The notes below the pieces were generated by a model. That model did no database searches, was not told the origin of the DNA, and saw nothing but the letters and a program-made list of their open reading frames with translations. The position numbers and the translations under genes are program-made. This document shows positions 54,383 through 64,000 of a stretch of 64,000 nucleotides of DNA, one piece after another; the first letter of the stretch is position 1; every line of letters begins with the position of its first letter. The stretch lies in contig OX377204.1 of assembly GCA_947396885.1 (NCBI GenBank), positions 38,277,975-38,341,974 of the forward strand, written 5' to 3'. The stretch comes from Heligmosomoides polygyrus polygyrus. Taxonomy: Eukaryota; Nematoda; Chromadorea; Rhabditida; Heligmosomidae.

Positions 54383-55352
54383 AAGTGCTCCGTCACGCCT
54401 ATCGGCGTGCCTCGCACTTGAGCGCTTCGCGCGATGTTGCGGTATCACTAAGCTAAGGACAATCACATCCAGCTAGCTGCTCTACATGTACAGCTTTTTT
54501 CCCTATCTTTAAACCTTTAAATCTATATACTGTACGTACTGCGAGCCTTTTGTACCTACAAAGGAGTACAAAAGACTCGCAGTACGCACAGTATATAGTG
54601 TGATAGGGCGATTTAAAGCCTCCTCACTACTGGTCCTCCCCAGTGAAACGGTTCCCCATTACTGGTAATGGTTCCCGCAATGATCCCACTTGGCGGATGA
54701 CGTCTTCTGCACATCTTCTGAGTTCCAGGCACGTCAAGCGACGTATTCCGCACGTCTTCTGAATCCACTGACACGTAGAAGACGTATGGGTATTTTCGGC
54801 TATTTTCGGGCCCCGTGTCCCAGCTATTTTCGCTCCGTTGGATCAGTATCGATTGACAGCAATCGATACTACAAAAACGAACTTCAGATTCATGTTGAGC
54901 GACCTCGACTACCCCAGAGCTAATGTTTCCAGGCAGGTAGAAGACGTCTGGGTATTTTTCGCTATTTTCGCGACTCGTAGTTTGATCAATATCGATCGAT
55001 GACGATTGATACTTCAAAAACGAACTTCAGATTTGTGTTGAGCGACATCGATTGCCCCAGGGCTAAAGTTTCGGACCGCTTGGACGACATCCACAAAAAA
55101 TCGAAAGTTTGATCTATATCGATTTATGGCTATTGATACTTCAATAACGAACTTCAGAATCGTTTTCAGGGACCTTGATCGCCCACAGCTGAAGTTCGTA
55201 GGCAGGGAGAAAACGTCGGGTATTTTTCGCTATTTTCCTGCCCTAATTTTCTCCCCATTTTCTCCAATTATCCCACTATTTTATGATTAACTTCTGTGGC
55301 CGCGCCGATCGATAATATGACTCAGCGCTTAGCGCTTTATTATAGAGTCTGA
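54382..55352 (-). mobile_element. Element E1, copy B (inserted in the U array)
   Basis: This is the inverse of 44,536-45,508, with the same terminal hairpin (54,382-54,420; loop GATA on the element strand), the 142-bp-type units with CAGACGTCT and AATCGAT blocks, and the GCGCTAAGCG end. U-repeat sequence stops at ACATATATTTA and resumes at TAGAAATTATCG, showing that it inserted into that array. Confidence 0.7.
54529..54600. repeat. 30-bp-arm hairpin inside E1 copy B
   Basis: CTATATACTGTACGTACTGC (continuing GAG.CTTTTGTAC) is followed after a short loop by its near-perfect inverse. Copy A has only one of the two arms, so the second arm arose in copy B. Confidence 0.85.
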
Positions 55353-55354
55353 TA

Positions 55355-55691
55355 GAAATTATCGTTTTCTAAAGCCACATCTCAGCTCTACAGACATCAT
55401 TCACTTAAGGTGTAAAAACCTTTATTAAAAATTCTTTTTTGTGCATGATCTCACCTGATCGCAAGGAAGATCGCTAAGGAAAGATTTGGTTTTTGAATAT
55501 ATATTTAATACAAATTGTCGTTTTCTAAAGCTACATCTCAGCACTAGACATCGTTTCATTCAGGAGTAAAATTCTTTACTATTGAAAAATTTGAACATGA
55601 TCTCACCTGATCACAGGGAAGATAGCTGGGAAAGACTTGGTTTTTGAATATATATTTAATAGAAATTGTCGTTTTCTCAAACTGCACCTCA
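55355..55691 (-). repeat. U repeat tandem copies 4, 5 and left part of 6
   Basis: Two complete units and a 40-bp start of a third, each with CACATCTCAGC..TAGACATC, GATCTCACCTGATC and TTGAATATATATTTAATA. Unit 6 stops at CACCTCA and resumes at 62,595 with TCAGCTCTAGACATCG. Confidence 0.75.
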
Positions 55692-55914
55692 CAAGGGAAG
55701 GATACTAGGTGACCATGGGACTTTGAGATGAGACATATATCACTGGATGCGGCTTCGAACGCTGATTCCAAATATATGATCCGTTTCTGCTGTGCGCATT
55801 TGTGAACGGAGTTAAGAGCCATTTTCAAAGTAGGCTCCTTTGCCCTCTAGGTCCACGCAGAGCGGACCAGTCACAAGAGAGCGAGCTCAAGTAGGGTTGG
55901 AACTGCCGGCCGAG

Positions 55915-55986
55915 CAGTGGTGGCGCAGGGGGTGATGGGGCAACGTGGTGAGATGGGCGGTATATGATTCGAGTCCCCTGTGGTGC
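55915..55986 (+). other. tRNA-like Pol III module, left arm of X
   Basis: TGGCGCAGGGGGTGATGG (A-box-like) is followed by TGATTCGAGTCCCC (B-box-like) and GTGGTGC. The cloverleaf is incomplete. Confidence 0.5.
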
Positions 55987-56633
55987 GGAATTTTTGCTCT
56001 TCCTAAAAAGTATCTGCCACGATCAATCTCTGCGTCAAATGACAACGTTTGGGTCACATCGATTACCATGATCCAACCACTACCCATACTTACAAGTGGG
56101 TGATCAGTGTCTTAGATAACCCCTTGGGCGAATTCGACACATGGGGTCGGTTAGGACCAGGGGTGTGCGTTTAACGATTAACAATTTACCGATTTACCGG
56201 TTTTAACGGCATTTTTCGGTAAAAAAAGTTTAACGAAGTTTAACGACGAAAAATTCCGTTAAATCGTATTAACGACTTTTGATGAACCTGGAATTTCACC
56301 TAAAATTTAGGTTTGTTTTGTTCACGTGGTTTGTTTTTGGACGAGTTTCCCAGCCCACGGTATCGGTTCTTGGACGAGTTTCCTGAAGATGATTCATCGG
56401 TACGGGACCGCTAGAATCCTTTAATTTTTGAGTCAGTAGAGATATTGATTTGAATTTGAATTGATTGAATTTGATTTTGATTTGAATGTGTGTTGATTTG
56501 AACGATTACTCGCTCCCGCTCTGAAATTTCGACACTAGTTGAATCGTTTCTTCCATTTTTGAAAAACTTGTGCGTGAAGTGTACTAATGTGTTTTGTGTT
56601 TCATTAAATTGGAAGTTTATTGTTTATTGCTTG

Positions 56634-57522
56634 TTGCAGTTCTGAGATACTGAGCGTTGTGCTCAGTTTCGCTGTTCCTCCGGTCCATCGCGTGGCATTC
56701 GCCAGGAACGATTCCTCTTCCAAGGTGAGTAATTTTGTGTTTAGCTTTCTTTCTTTTGTTTCCGATTGAACCGTTTGTGCAAGTTCATGTGGGGGGAGGG
56801 GGGGGGGGGGGGGGTCACCACGTCTCTCTTTCACATTTGTTAGTTTTCGCTAGGCAAAGTAGGCTAGATGTCCTGTTTCAGATGAGGATGATCTATGCAT
56901 GCTTCTTTAGAATCTTGGTTTCTCTATTTTAGATACTTTTGGAGTACAATTTTCCTGAACTCTGCGGAGCAAACTAGAGTGGACTCCCCCTCCCCCATTA
57001 TACTCTCACCAACGGTTTCAAAAGGTTCGAGGAGTTTCATGGATCTGCCCTAGTGGGTTGGGGGGGGGGGGGGTCAACCACCTTTCGCTCGACAACTCTG
57101 GCGGGATTGAAACTGAAATGTTTTTTTTCGTAAGGCCTATGTTATACTCCCGCGGGAGCTTCCGCGGATGGGCGGAAATCGCGCCGGGACCCCGCGCCGG
57201 GCCACTCGTCGCGGCCCGCCACGCCCGCCTCCGCCGTGCGCGATTGGTCCACGGGCGTTCCGCGGATGCTCCCGCGGGAGTATAACAGAGGCCTAAAGGA
57301 GTATAGTAGTGTTTCCCAATTTCTGAAAGGGGAGGGGAAATCTCCTGTTTGTGATCGTTTAGCTTTCCTGCTGTTCTACATCCAGCCCTAATATAGATCC
57401 TTGTCACTTTTTCAAAATTTCAGAGTATTTTGTTACAGTTCTGAGATGCAGAGCGTTGTGCTCAGTTTCGCTGCTCCTCCGGTCCACCGCGTGGCATTGG
57501 CCAGGGACGATTCCTCTGCCAA
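56634..57522 (+). repeat. Tandem duplication of a 5' exon region in the hAT element
   Basis: CAGTTCTGAGATACTGAGCG...CCAAGGTGAGTAATTTT (56,638-56,740) recurs at 57,429-57,530, each copy ending in CCAAG/GTGAGT. The downstream sequence, including a G-tract and TTGAAACTGAA, is duplicated as well. Both copies could serve as alternative 5' exons. G-runs follow at 56,792-56,813, 57,059-57,073 and 57,704-57,720. Confidence 0.75.
57134..57293. mobile_element. Hairpin MITE, GGCC family, copy 4 (160 bp), TSD TAA
   Basis: The ends are GGCCTATGTTATACTCCCGC and the inverse of GCGGGAGTATAACAGAGGCC, flanked by TAA/TAA. The second copy of the duplicated hAT segment at about 57,650 reads TTTTGTAAAGGAGT without the insert, which is the exact empty site. 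The core is very GC-rich and palindromic. Confidence 0.9.
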
Positions 57523-58456
57523 GGTGAGTAGTTTTGCGTTTAGCTTCCTTTCTTTTGTTTCCGATTGAGCCGTTTGGCGCAATTCCATGTGGGGGGGTCA
57601 ACCACATTTAGCTCGACAACTGCGGCGGAATTGAAACTGAACTGTTTTTTTTGTAAAGGAGTGCAGTAGTGTTCACGGGAGGAGCCTGATTCCCAATTTC
57701 TGATGGGGGGGGGGGGGGGAGGGGGCACGCGCACCTCTTATTTTTCTCGAAAGCCTGTGGCTGCTTAGTGGTTTGAGGGAGCTGGGTCATTGCTAATGGA
57801 AATGTGTGTGTGTGTGTGGGGGGGGGGGGAGAGATTGTTAATTGTTATGCTTACTAAGCATTTCCTCACACATAGCGGTTCGATCATTGCGCGATGAGCT
57901 CCGCTTCAGGTCGAGTGAGCTGTTCCTTATGACCTGCTGCAGACGCTAGGTTTGAGTTGTTGATATCCCTTTCTGCTGTTGCAGGAGCTTCGGGAAAACT
58001 GGTCTGGTTCAGAAATGGAGTTCGAGTTATAAAACTGAACAACGTTCTAATACTCAATTTTATATAATGCTTCTTCTGAAAAAGCTGAAAACGTGACACA
58101 CTATCGCAGTGAAACTGACTTTGTATACACTTCCTAACACTTGATGTGCAAGTTTTGATGCAGGTCTAGATATCACTGGCCGCTCAAATCACCCAATTGC
58201 GATGTCTTCTGCCGCGCTCGCGGCGCCATTCACCCCATCCGTGGCGACCATTCGTACATAATGTCGCGCAGCCCTCCCCCCTCCCTCCCCCCCCCCCACC
58301 ACAAACTTCTGTTGCACGCTACACGCTAAACGGGCTAATGTTTGACATTATTCCATGGATTACGCTTTCTTGTTTCCGATAATTTCAACAACTAATTTCA
58401 TGACTTCGAGTTTCAGACATGGGAAAATGGAATAAGTATCTCATCAAAACCTCAGG

Positions 58457-61377
58457 ATCTCAGCGCGCAAGTGCTCCTTGTGTAAGCACGTCCTAGTGGA
58501 GCAGAAAAAATCGTCTACTTGCGGCTACATCTACCACTTCAAGAACAAGCATGCGAGAGTGTATGAGAAGGTAGGTTTTATTTAGATAGATACTTAGATA
58601 GCATAAATCGTCTTTTAAAAGGCTACTTTTAATTGCTCTTGAAGCTTGTTTAGTAGGATAGTTTAGGTGGAGCTGCCTAGTGAGATTTTCGGCGACACTT
58701 GAGGGACGACTAATAATTCTTCTATAGTTGGGGTGAAAAAGTGATAGTGATGAAAAAATCAGTTCGCCGCTGAGAAAGCGTTGATTGATGATTAAGGAAA
58801 ACGTAACATCCACAACAATTTTTCATTTCCTTATCAACACTTTTAAAGTTAAGGTGAAGGTCTTTGCACAAATAACAATTACAATAAAAAATAAAAAGTT
58901 GGATTTCTTAAAGTAAGTAAGGTACCGCACAATTTTATGAAAGATTCCATTAACAGGTCATGGGACCGTCCACCGCACCCATCGATGAGGACGAAGAACC
59001 GACCGTGAACTCAGCAGAGGAAACTGCGGAGAAAACTCAATTGACGCAGCAATCAATAACGGAGGCTTTTTCATTTTGGTCGAAAGAAAGACAGAAAACG
59101 AAGGACATTGACCTGGCAATTATGCAGCTGATTTGCGTGGACTCGCTTCCATTACATACAGTTGAGAAATCCGGCTTTAAAAATCTGCTCAAGATCGTCG
59201 CTCCTCAATGGAAACACCTCAAGTCCAGGACGCATTTCACACGAAACGAGCTGCCGCGCCTTTTTAAGGAGTATGAAAACAAACCTAAGGAGGAACTGAG
59301 AAAAGCGGAATGGGTAGCCGTGTCATTCGATCTGAATGCTGATGAAGGGAATATACACCAAGTGATAGCTGCTGTCATCCACTTCTTAAAAGAATCTGAA
59401 CAAGTATATCGTGTCCTTGGAATAATCGATGCGAAAAATGACAGCCATCGTGGAGTACTTATCAAGAATAAGCTTCAGGAACATTTCGAGGATTTCGACA
59501 TAGAGGATAAGGTGAGGACAAGTGCATTATATGACGCAAGGAACTCCGTTGAAGTGCTTCATGCTTCAATCGAGGGTCGCACACATTTGATCTTGTTTCT
59601 TCACAAAAACTCTTACGATTAGTTCAGGTGTCTGCAGTCAATCGTGATGGCGCTAGCAACGTCACTCTAGCGGGAGCACTCCTTGGAATCGATCACTGGG
59701 ATCGTCTCTCCCACAAGCTAAACTTGGCTTCGAAGCATGGATGTCAGGCTATCGGGCTAAACGTCGTCGTGGAAAAGCTAAAGAAGATAATCCAGAAGAT
59801 ACGCAAAAGTGATCACGTCAAGCGAGAATTTGAACACTTTCAAAACTTGCTGGACCTTCCGCAACTTACGCTTTAAAAAATTGCGAAGTTAGATGGACGT
59901 CGTTGTTCGAGGTGCTGAACCGTGCACTAGTGGTCAAAGTTGCGCTATGCCTACTTCTACCCAAGCATCCTGTTTGGCCAGAATTGACGGTCAGCGAGTG
60001 GGAGATTATGGAAGCTGTATGTGCCTTCCTGCAGCCGATGGTGGAAGCTATTGCATTTACTGAGGTGTGTTTAGTAACCAGAAACCTCAAATTGTGCTTG
60101 AAATTCTTATTCCTCAGCGGACTGCATCCGTGGTAATTCCACGATGAAATTTATGATATCTGATATGGAGGCCGCGACCGAATATCCTGTCGCTGCACGT
60201 GCTATTGCGAATAAGCTGAAAGTAGAGCTTCAAAAATATGAAGCAGTCGAGTATTTGAATATAGCTACTGCACTGGACCCGCGCTTTAAGGTGTTGTCAC
60301 TTGAATTTGCGTCAGCTAAAAGGAGATACGGGCTTGAAATGATACAAATTTTAGCTGATGTTCGTTTCGCAGAAGTGGAGAAAGCGCCTTACCGAGATTT
60401 TACTTAATGGAGAAAGCTCGACGGACACCGTCGTACCCTGCAGCGTTACGTCCTCTAGTGACCCTTTTCAGAAATATTTTGAGGTGGGAACATCTCAGAG
60501 GCGAAAATGAAGAAATTTGATCACCTTCACTTACAGAAGCGAGCACCCATCAAGCCAGTGGCTAAGGTCACCGACAAGAGGGTCATCGTTGTAGCGGTAG
60601 GTTCCCTTCTACTCCCCGGCAATATCGGCTTTCTGTGAAATCTCAGTGTAATCGAACTACTTTCTGGTGAAGAAAGAACCATTTTAGGAACTGGAAAAAT
60701 TCTACTCTGAGCCCTTGGACACAGTCGCAAATCCGCTGAAGTATTGGACTGATCCTGTCACGAGATCTATCTACCCTCACCTGGCGCAGTTGATTCCAAA
60801 GTATTTTTGTTCTCCTACAGGAACTGATGAGACTGAAGGAGTCTTTTCCGCAGTAGGGCAAATTTTGAATGACTTCCGTAAGACATTAACATCGACAAAT
60901 TTTGCAGCTCTCTTGTTTCTAAAAGTAAACATTCCCTTGATGGGCTTTGAGCGCTGAGCTTGATGTTGCTATAGTTCAATGTTGTTGTTATAGTTTTAGT
61001 TGTTATAGTTAAATATTTGTTTCCCACATATCATACCTGATCTCTACTGAAGTCAGGAAATTTTTATAGAAGTGTTTTTGTTACTCTTGGCTTGGGAGTC
61101 CTAATGATTTCTATCGCTTATGATTTTGTTGAAGATAGACGGACTATCGCTCCTTGTTGCTTGCTGTGAATACCAATACATGCTCATACATTTGTCACAT
61201 TGATCGCGATAAATCGATAAAGAACCGAGTCTGACTGTTTACGTACTAAGCTACCACCAGACTGACTGAATATTAAGGAAAACTCGTTTAACGAATTTAC
61301 CGAATTTAACGCAAAACTTTTTCGTTAAAAAAGAGTCGTTAAAAATTTACCGAAAAAAAATTTAACGCACACCCCTG
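58457..61377 (+). pseudogene. hAT transposase gene, spliced, slightly decayed
   Basis: A BED zinc-finger exon (about 58,457-58,570) encodes CSLCKH and HFKNKH, giving the C-x2-C...H-x4-H pattern, and ends GAGAAG/GTAGGT. An intron of about 385 nt ends ATTAACAG, and the next exon begins in phase at 58,956 (VMGPSTAPIDEDEEP). The catalytic core follows: WVAVSFDLNADEGNIHQVIA, then after a likely short intron near 59,580 VNRDGASNV (TDNAxN-like). LSHKLNLA has Ser where the family usually has Cys. CEVRWTSLFEVL is reached through a 1-nt frameshift in an A-run at about 59,880. Further exons near 60,144-60,407 (NIATALDPRFKVL) and 60,534-60,597 precede a C-terminal dimerisation exon (60,688-60,957: YWTDPVTRSIYPHLAQLIPK, TEGVFSAVGQILNDFRKTL). 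The coding sequence ends at 60,957; the rest is 3' flank. Probably inactive. Confidence 0.85.
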
Positions 61378-61385
61378 GTTGGAAC

Positions 61386-62214
61386 AATACTGCCGACTTA
61401 CCTTCAAACCTATGTTCTCACCAGCTGTTGTGTTGGCGTGGCTTTTGGAGGAGATCGTTCCTTTCGATACTTCACGCGTTCTCCTACAAGGCAAGCGAAG
61501 AAAATGGCCAGCAGTTTTGCATCCATCTTGCGAGATGAGCAATGCGGGAGCATCGAGGTAGAGAATGAAGACGGTATCAGTGCGGAATCAGAAGAATCAG
61601 AAGAGAAGAAGGTAAAAGCGGCACCCTAACGTTGCTCTTGGTCGATAGCTAGAAGCCATTTAAGAATCACGAAACCATTTCATCAGATTTTGTACATGCT
61701 ACTAGAGTGAAAGTGATGAACATTCCGGTAGGAACAACATCACAAATACAACCATTAGTCGTACATTTCTTCCTGCCATTCAAAAGTATGTACAAACGTT
61801 TCATCTCTCACGCGGTATAAAGTTCGCACTTCACTCCCGCGACTCAATGCTTCGAATTGTATCGCTGATTTACACTCAATCTTCTGACCCAAGATTCAGA
61901 ACTTTTTTCACGTATTCATGGTACGCTGCAGAATATCTGCACAGTCACGCCGGGACCTTGATACACCAATTCAATATTGTTTCCATACTGACATCGTAGA
62001 GCACTGTTCTTACAGCGGCTGCACTGATGTATTTTTTATCCGCTGCAGTCATTGCCAACAGCTGTTATGTTTTGAACATTTCGTAGCGTTATTTCAATGT
62101 TGCTAGTATAGCGCATTGTTTGTCTTCTCATCATATATATTTTTAGCAACTATTCATGATAAATTGCGTCATCGTGCCAGTATGAAGTTGTCAGTATGAA
62201 GGCAAGTCCATCCT
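61386..62214. other. Interior of element X, unassigned
   Basis: This is the right-hand part of the unique interior of X. Short frames (61,438-61,629) show no recognisable domain. Confidence 0.3.
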
Positions 62215-62293
62215 GGTGGCCTTTCCGTTACAATTTGACATGGAGAGCTTTGGTTGATCGTGGCAAATCTTTTTTCAGGAAGTGCACAAACCC

Positions 62294-62366
62294 TGCACCA
62301 CAGGGGACTCGAACCATAAACCACCCCGTCTCACCACGCCGCATCTCTACCCCTGCGTCACCTCTG
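62294..62366 (-). other. tRNA-like Pol III module, right arm of X
   Basis: On the minus strand it reads GGTGACGCAGGGGTAGAGAT and TATGGTTCGAGTCCCC, a better B-box match (GGTTCGAGTCC) than in the left arm. Confidence 0.5.
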
Positions 62367-62594
62367 CTCGGCCGGCAGCGCAGTTTCAACACTACTTGGA
62401 CGCGCTCTCTTGTGACTGCTCCGCTCTGCGTGGACCTAGAGGGCAAAGGAGCCTGCTACGAAAATGGTCCATAAGTCCGTTCACAGATGCGCTCAGCAGA
62501 AACGGAACACACATTTGGAATCCGCAAAAGAAGCCACATCCAGTGATATACGTCTCATCACAAAGTCCCATTGTCACCTAGTATCTTTCCCTTG

Positions 62595-62880
62595 TCAGCT
62601 CTAGACATCGTTCACTTCAGATGTAAAAATATTTATTTAAAAAAATTGAGCATGACCTCACCTGATCACAAGGAAAATCGCTTAGGAAAAGATTGATTTC
62701 AGAATACATGTAAAATTGAAATTAATGTTATTAAAGCACATATCAGTTCTAGAGATCAATTTCTTCAGGTAGAAAATTCTTTATTTTTGAAAAAAATGAA
62801 AATTTTGAGCACGACCTCGCCTGATAGCGAGGAAGATTGCCTAGGAAAGACTTGATTTTTTGAAGATGTGCTAAATAAAA
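62595..62880 (-). repeat. U repeat, remainder of copy 6 and copy 7
   Basis: Unit 6 resumes with TCAGCTCTAGACATCG directly after the X terminus. Unit 7 follows with CACGACCTCGCCTGATAGCG and AGGAAAGACTTGATTTTTTG. Confidence 0.7.
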
Positions 62881-63045
62881 GCTCTGTTGTTCTGCTTCAA
62901 AAAATTTATTATTCAATGCAATAACTCTGCAAATCTAAATGACGTCCGCCTTCCGTAGAAGAAGCGGTGCTCAGTGTGTTGCCATGTCGTTGTCATGCCT
63001 AAAAAGCTTCACTTAATGGATATAGTTGCGTCAAAACTTTATTAA

Positions 63046-63399
63046 TTGAATAATAATAAATTTATTATTTACAGACCTCTTCGTATAATACTTGCGAAAG
63101 AACGATCCCTCCGGGGAATTTTGTCTCAGGAATCAAGTCGACTCTCCCTCCAACCTGAACTAAACCCTCTCCCCTGCGATTCTCGCACCCCACGCTTGAG
63201 CATGACCCTGGCTCGCGAGGTCGACATCGCAGCGCGGAAGGCCCTGGAGGCGCTGTGGATTGCGTTCAAGAGCCCCGCAATCAATGGGAAGGAGGAACGG
63301 GTGGCCGTAACCCAGGAGTTGGCTCCATTTGCCGACCACTGTGGGCTTGACCCGGAGAGCGCCAGCCAAAAGGTCGCCGAGGGACTGAACTGTGGGTGA
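63046..63399 (+). CDS. Unclassified open frame, possibly repeat-derived
   Basis: The 117-codon frame has an AT-rich, probably non-coding beginning. From about 63,130 base composition becomes GC-rich and the translation looks protein-like, including AREVDIAARKALEALWIAFK, GKEERVAVTQELAPFADHCG and LDPESASQKVAEGLNCG. The abrupt composition change suggests an inserted segment with its own codon use. No family is recognised. It stops just before the perfect hairpin at 63,392. Confidence 0.3.
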   Translation: MNNNKFIIYRPLRIILAKERSLRGILSQESSRLSLQPELNPLPCDSRTPRLSMTLAREVDIAARKALEALWIAFKSPAINGKEERVAVTQELAPFADHCGLDPESASQKVAEGLNCG

Positions 63400-63431
63400 A
63401 TGAGGACTGAATGAGGTCCTCATTCACCCAC
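63392..63431. repeat. Perfect 16-bp hairpin, 8-nt loop
   Basis: GTGGGTGAATGAGGAC and its exact reverse complement are separated by TGAATGAG. The loop repeats part of the arm (GAATGAG), suggesting template switching or a terminator-like end of the GC-rich segment. Confidence 0.9.
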
Positions 63432-64000
63432 ATTTATCTCCATCCGAATGTTGACTCAGCAGCCTTTCCCTGCTTACATAAGTTCAGTTGGGCTGTCCTC
63501 CTCGCGGTTCGTCTCTTTCTCGCTTTAGCTTCTGAGATGGCTGAAACTTGAAATGACTCTTGGACGGGTAATTTCTCTAACTCGCTTATTCCTTTTTGGC
63601 TCTGAAGAAGACAATTACGCCAGAACGTAAACATGTTCGATACCAATCTTGGCACGACAGTTCCACGACTACCTGCCATACTATTCTAAGGCATACTGAG
63701 ATTCAAGGACAATCGCACATGGAATATCATAGTGAGTGTTCAAAGAGGGAATTTCAACAGTATAGAAAACAACAGCCGGCTAAACGTCACCCTGAAGAGC
63801 TTCAGCAGTAGTTTACTAAAAAAGATTCTGGGAATGGCTTGCTCGCACTTGAACGATCTATCATATACAGTGTTTCAACCACTTGATTATTCTGGGAACT
63901 CCTATATCCACACAAGTTTGGAAAACAGGCAGTCGAAAGGAATCGAAGGCCTTCATGAAATCAAAGTAAGTCACACCTACGTCGACGTTTTGATTGATAG
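63432..64000. other. Unassigned interval
   Basis: No supported gene, element end or repeat up to the window edge. Confidence 0.3.

Larger units (their letters stand above)
56158..61377 (+). mobile_element. BED-type hAT transposon, 5,220 bp
   Basis: The terminal inverted repeat CAGGGGTGTGCG is followed by TTAAC-rich subterminal repeats. It is flanked by an imperfect 8-bp duplication, GTTAGGAC (56,150-56,157) and GTTGGAAC (61,378-61,385). A spliced transposase lies between 58.4 and 61.0 kb on the plus strand. The hAT assignment rests on the 8-bp duplication, BED finger, C...RW block and C-terminal dimerisation domain. Confidence 0.9.
55692..62594. mobile_element. Foldback element X with long TIRs, TSD TCA, carrying a hAT insertion
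   Basis: The ends read CAAGGGAAGGATACTAGGTG and CAAGGGAAAGATACTAGGTG, and inverted arms extend about 400 bp (55,692-56,085 and 62,215-62,594). Flanks are TCA/TCA, and joining them restores an uninterrupted U unit. Without the hAT transposon the element is about 1.7 kb. Each arm carries tRNA-like A and B boxes. No X transposase was seen. Confidence 0.8.
51450..63030. repeat. 11.6-kb nested composite bounded by inverted arms (W)
   Basis: The stretch at about 51,465-51,525 with GAGCACCGCTTCTTCTAC is found inverted at about 62,955-63,030. Copies of the U repeat lie next to both arms: U1 (plus) on the left, U6/U7 (minus) on the right. Inside lie a satellite, two foldbacks, an E1 copy and a hAT transposon (separate entries). 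The arms are diverged, so the outer event is old. Confidence 0.55.

Noticed and set aside
1..64000. Bacterial-type systems (operons, CRISPR arrays, toxin-antitoxin, prophage)
   Set aside because: No ribosome-binding-site-linked gene runs, no spacer-repeat arrays; intron structure and LINEs show a eukaryotic genome.

Overview
This window looks like nuclear DNA of a nematode, most likely a strongylid (hookworm-type) parasite. That is an inference. It rests on candidate introns of about 41-60 nt with TTTCAG-type acceptors, on RTE-clade and CR1-clade LINEs of the kind abundant in such genomes, and on mariner, hAT and foldback DNA elements. There is no rRNA, no CRISPR, no bacterial operon structure and no credible canonical tRNA gene. 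No host gene could be identified by name.

Layout. 0.2-2.9 kb: decayed RTE LINE (minus) carrying two DNA-element insertions. 3.2-3.4 kb: two exons of a small cysteine-rich host-type gene. 3.8-4.1 kb: a foldback element with a tRNA-like cloverleaf in each arm. 6.7-7.4 kb: terminal exons of a Ser-rich host-type gene with repeated RxKR sites. 8.9-9.9 kb: a possible exon and a mariner fossil. 10.0-11.2 kb: a foldback and a dispersed repeat (R1). 12.5-18.1 kb: an RTE (minus) split by a CR1-like LINE (plus). 18.9-19.8 kb: a five-exon host-type gene. 20.35-21.76 kb: a non-autonomous hAT-like element with a perfect 8-bp target-site duplication. 23.2-24.1 kb: a mariner with both ends. 27.5-28.1 kb: a host-type multi-exon gene with a CR1 3' fragment just upstream. 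29-38 kb: mostly unassigned DNA with R1 copies, a second tRNA-like foldback and a tight double palindrome. 38.0-43.3 kb: another RTE split by a CR1-like LINE, itself hit by a third RTE fragment. 44.5-45.5 kb: element E1 with 142-bp tandem units and a conserved terminal hairpin. 46.26-51.17 kb: a nearly full-length RTE with a 21-bp TSD, interrupted by a second member of the 20.35-kb hAT-like family. 51.45-63.03 kb: a nested composite of inverted repeats, satellite, foldbacks, an E1 copy and a 5.2-kb BED/hAT transposon.

How the parts work together: this is a chronicle of nested transposition rather than a pathway. The most unusual patterns are (1) a hairpin MITE family with conserved ends but unrelated palindromic cores, one copy provable from an internal empty site; (2) three otherwise different foldbacks that each carry a tRNA-like Pol III-type module in both inverted arms; (3) a group of foldbacks sharing a CAAGG terminus and short T-A-rich target duplications; (4) the E1 terminal hairpin. 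All calls come from reading the sequence; no database search was possible.
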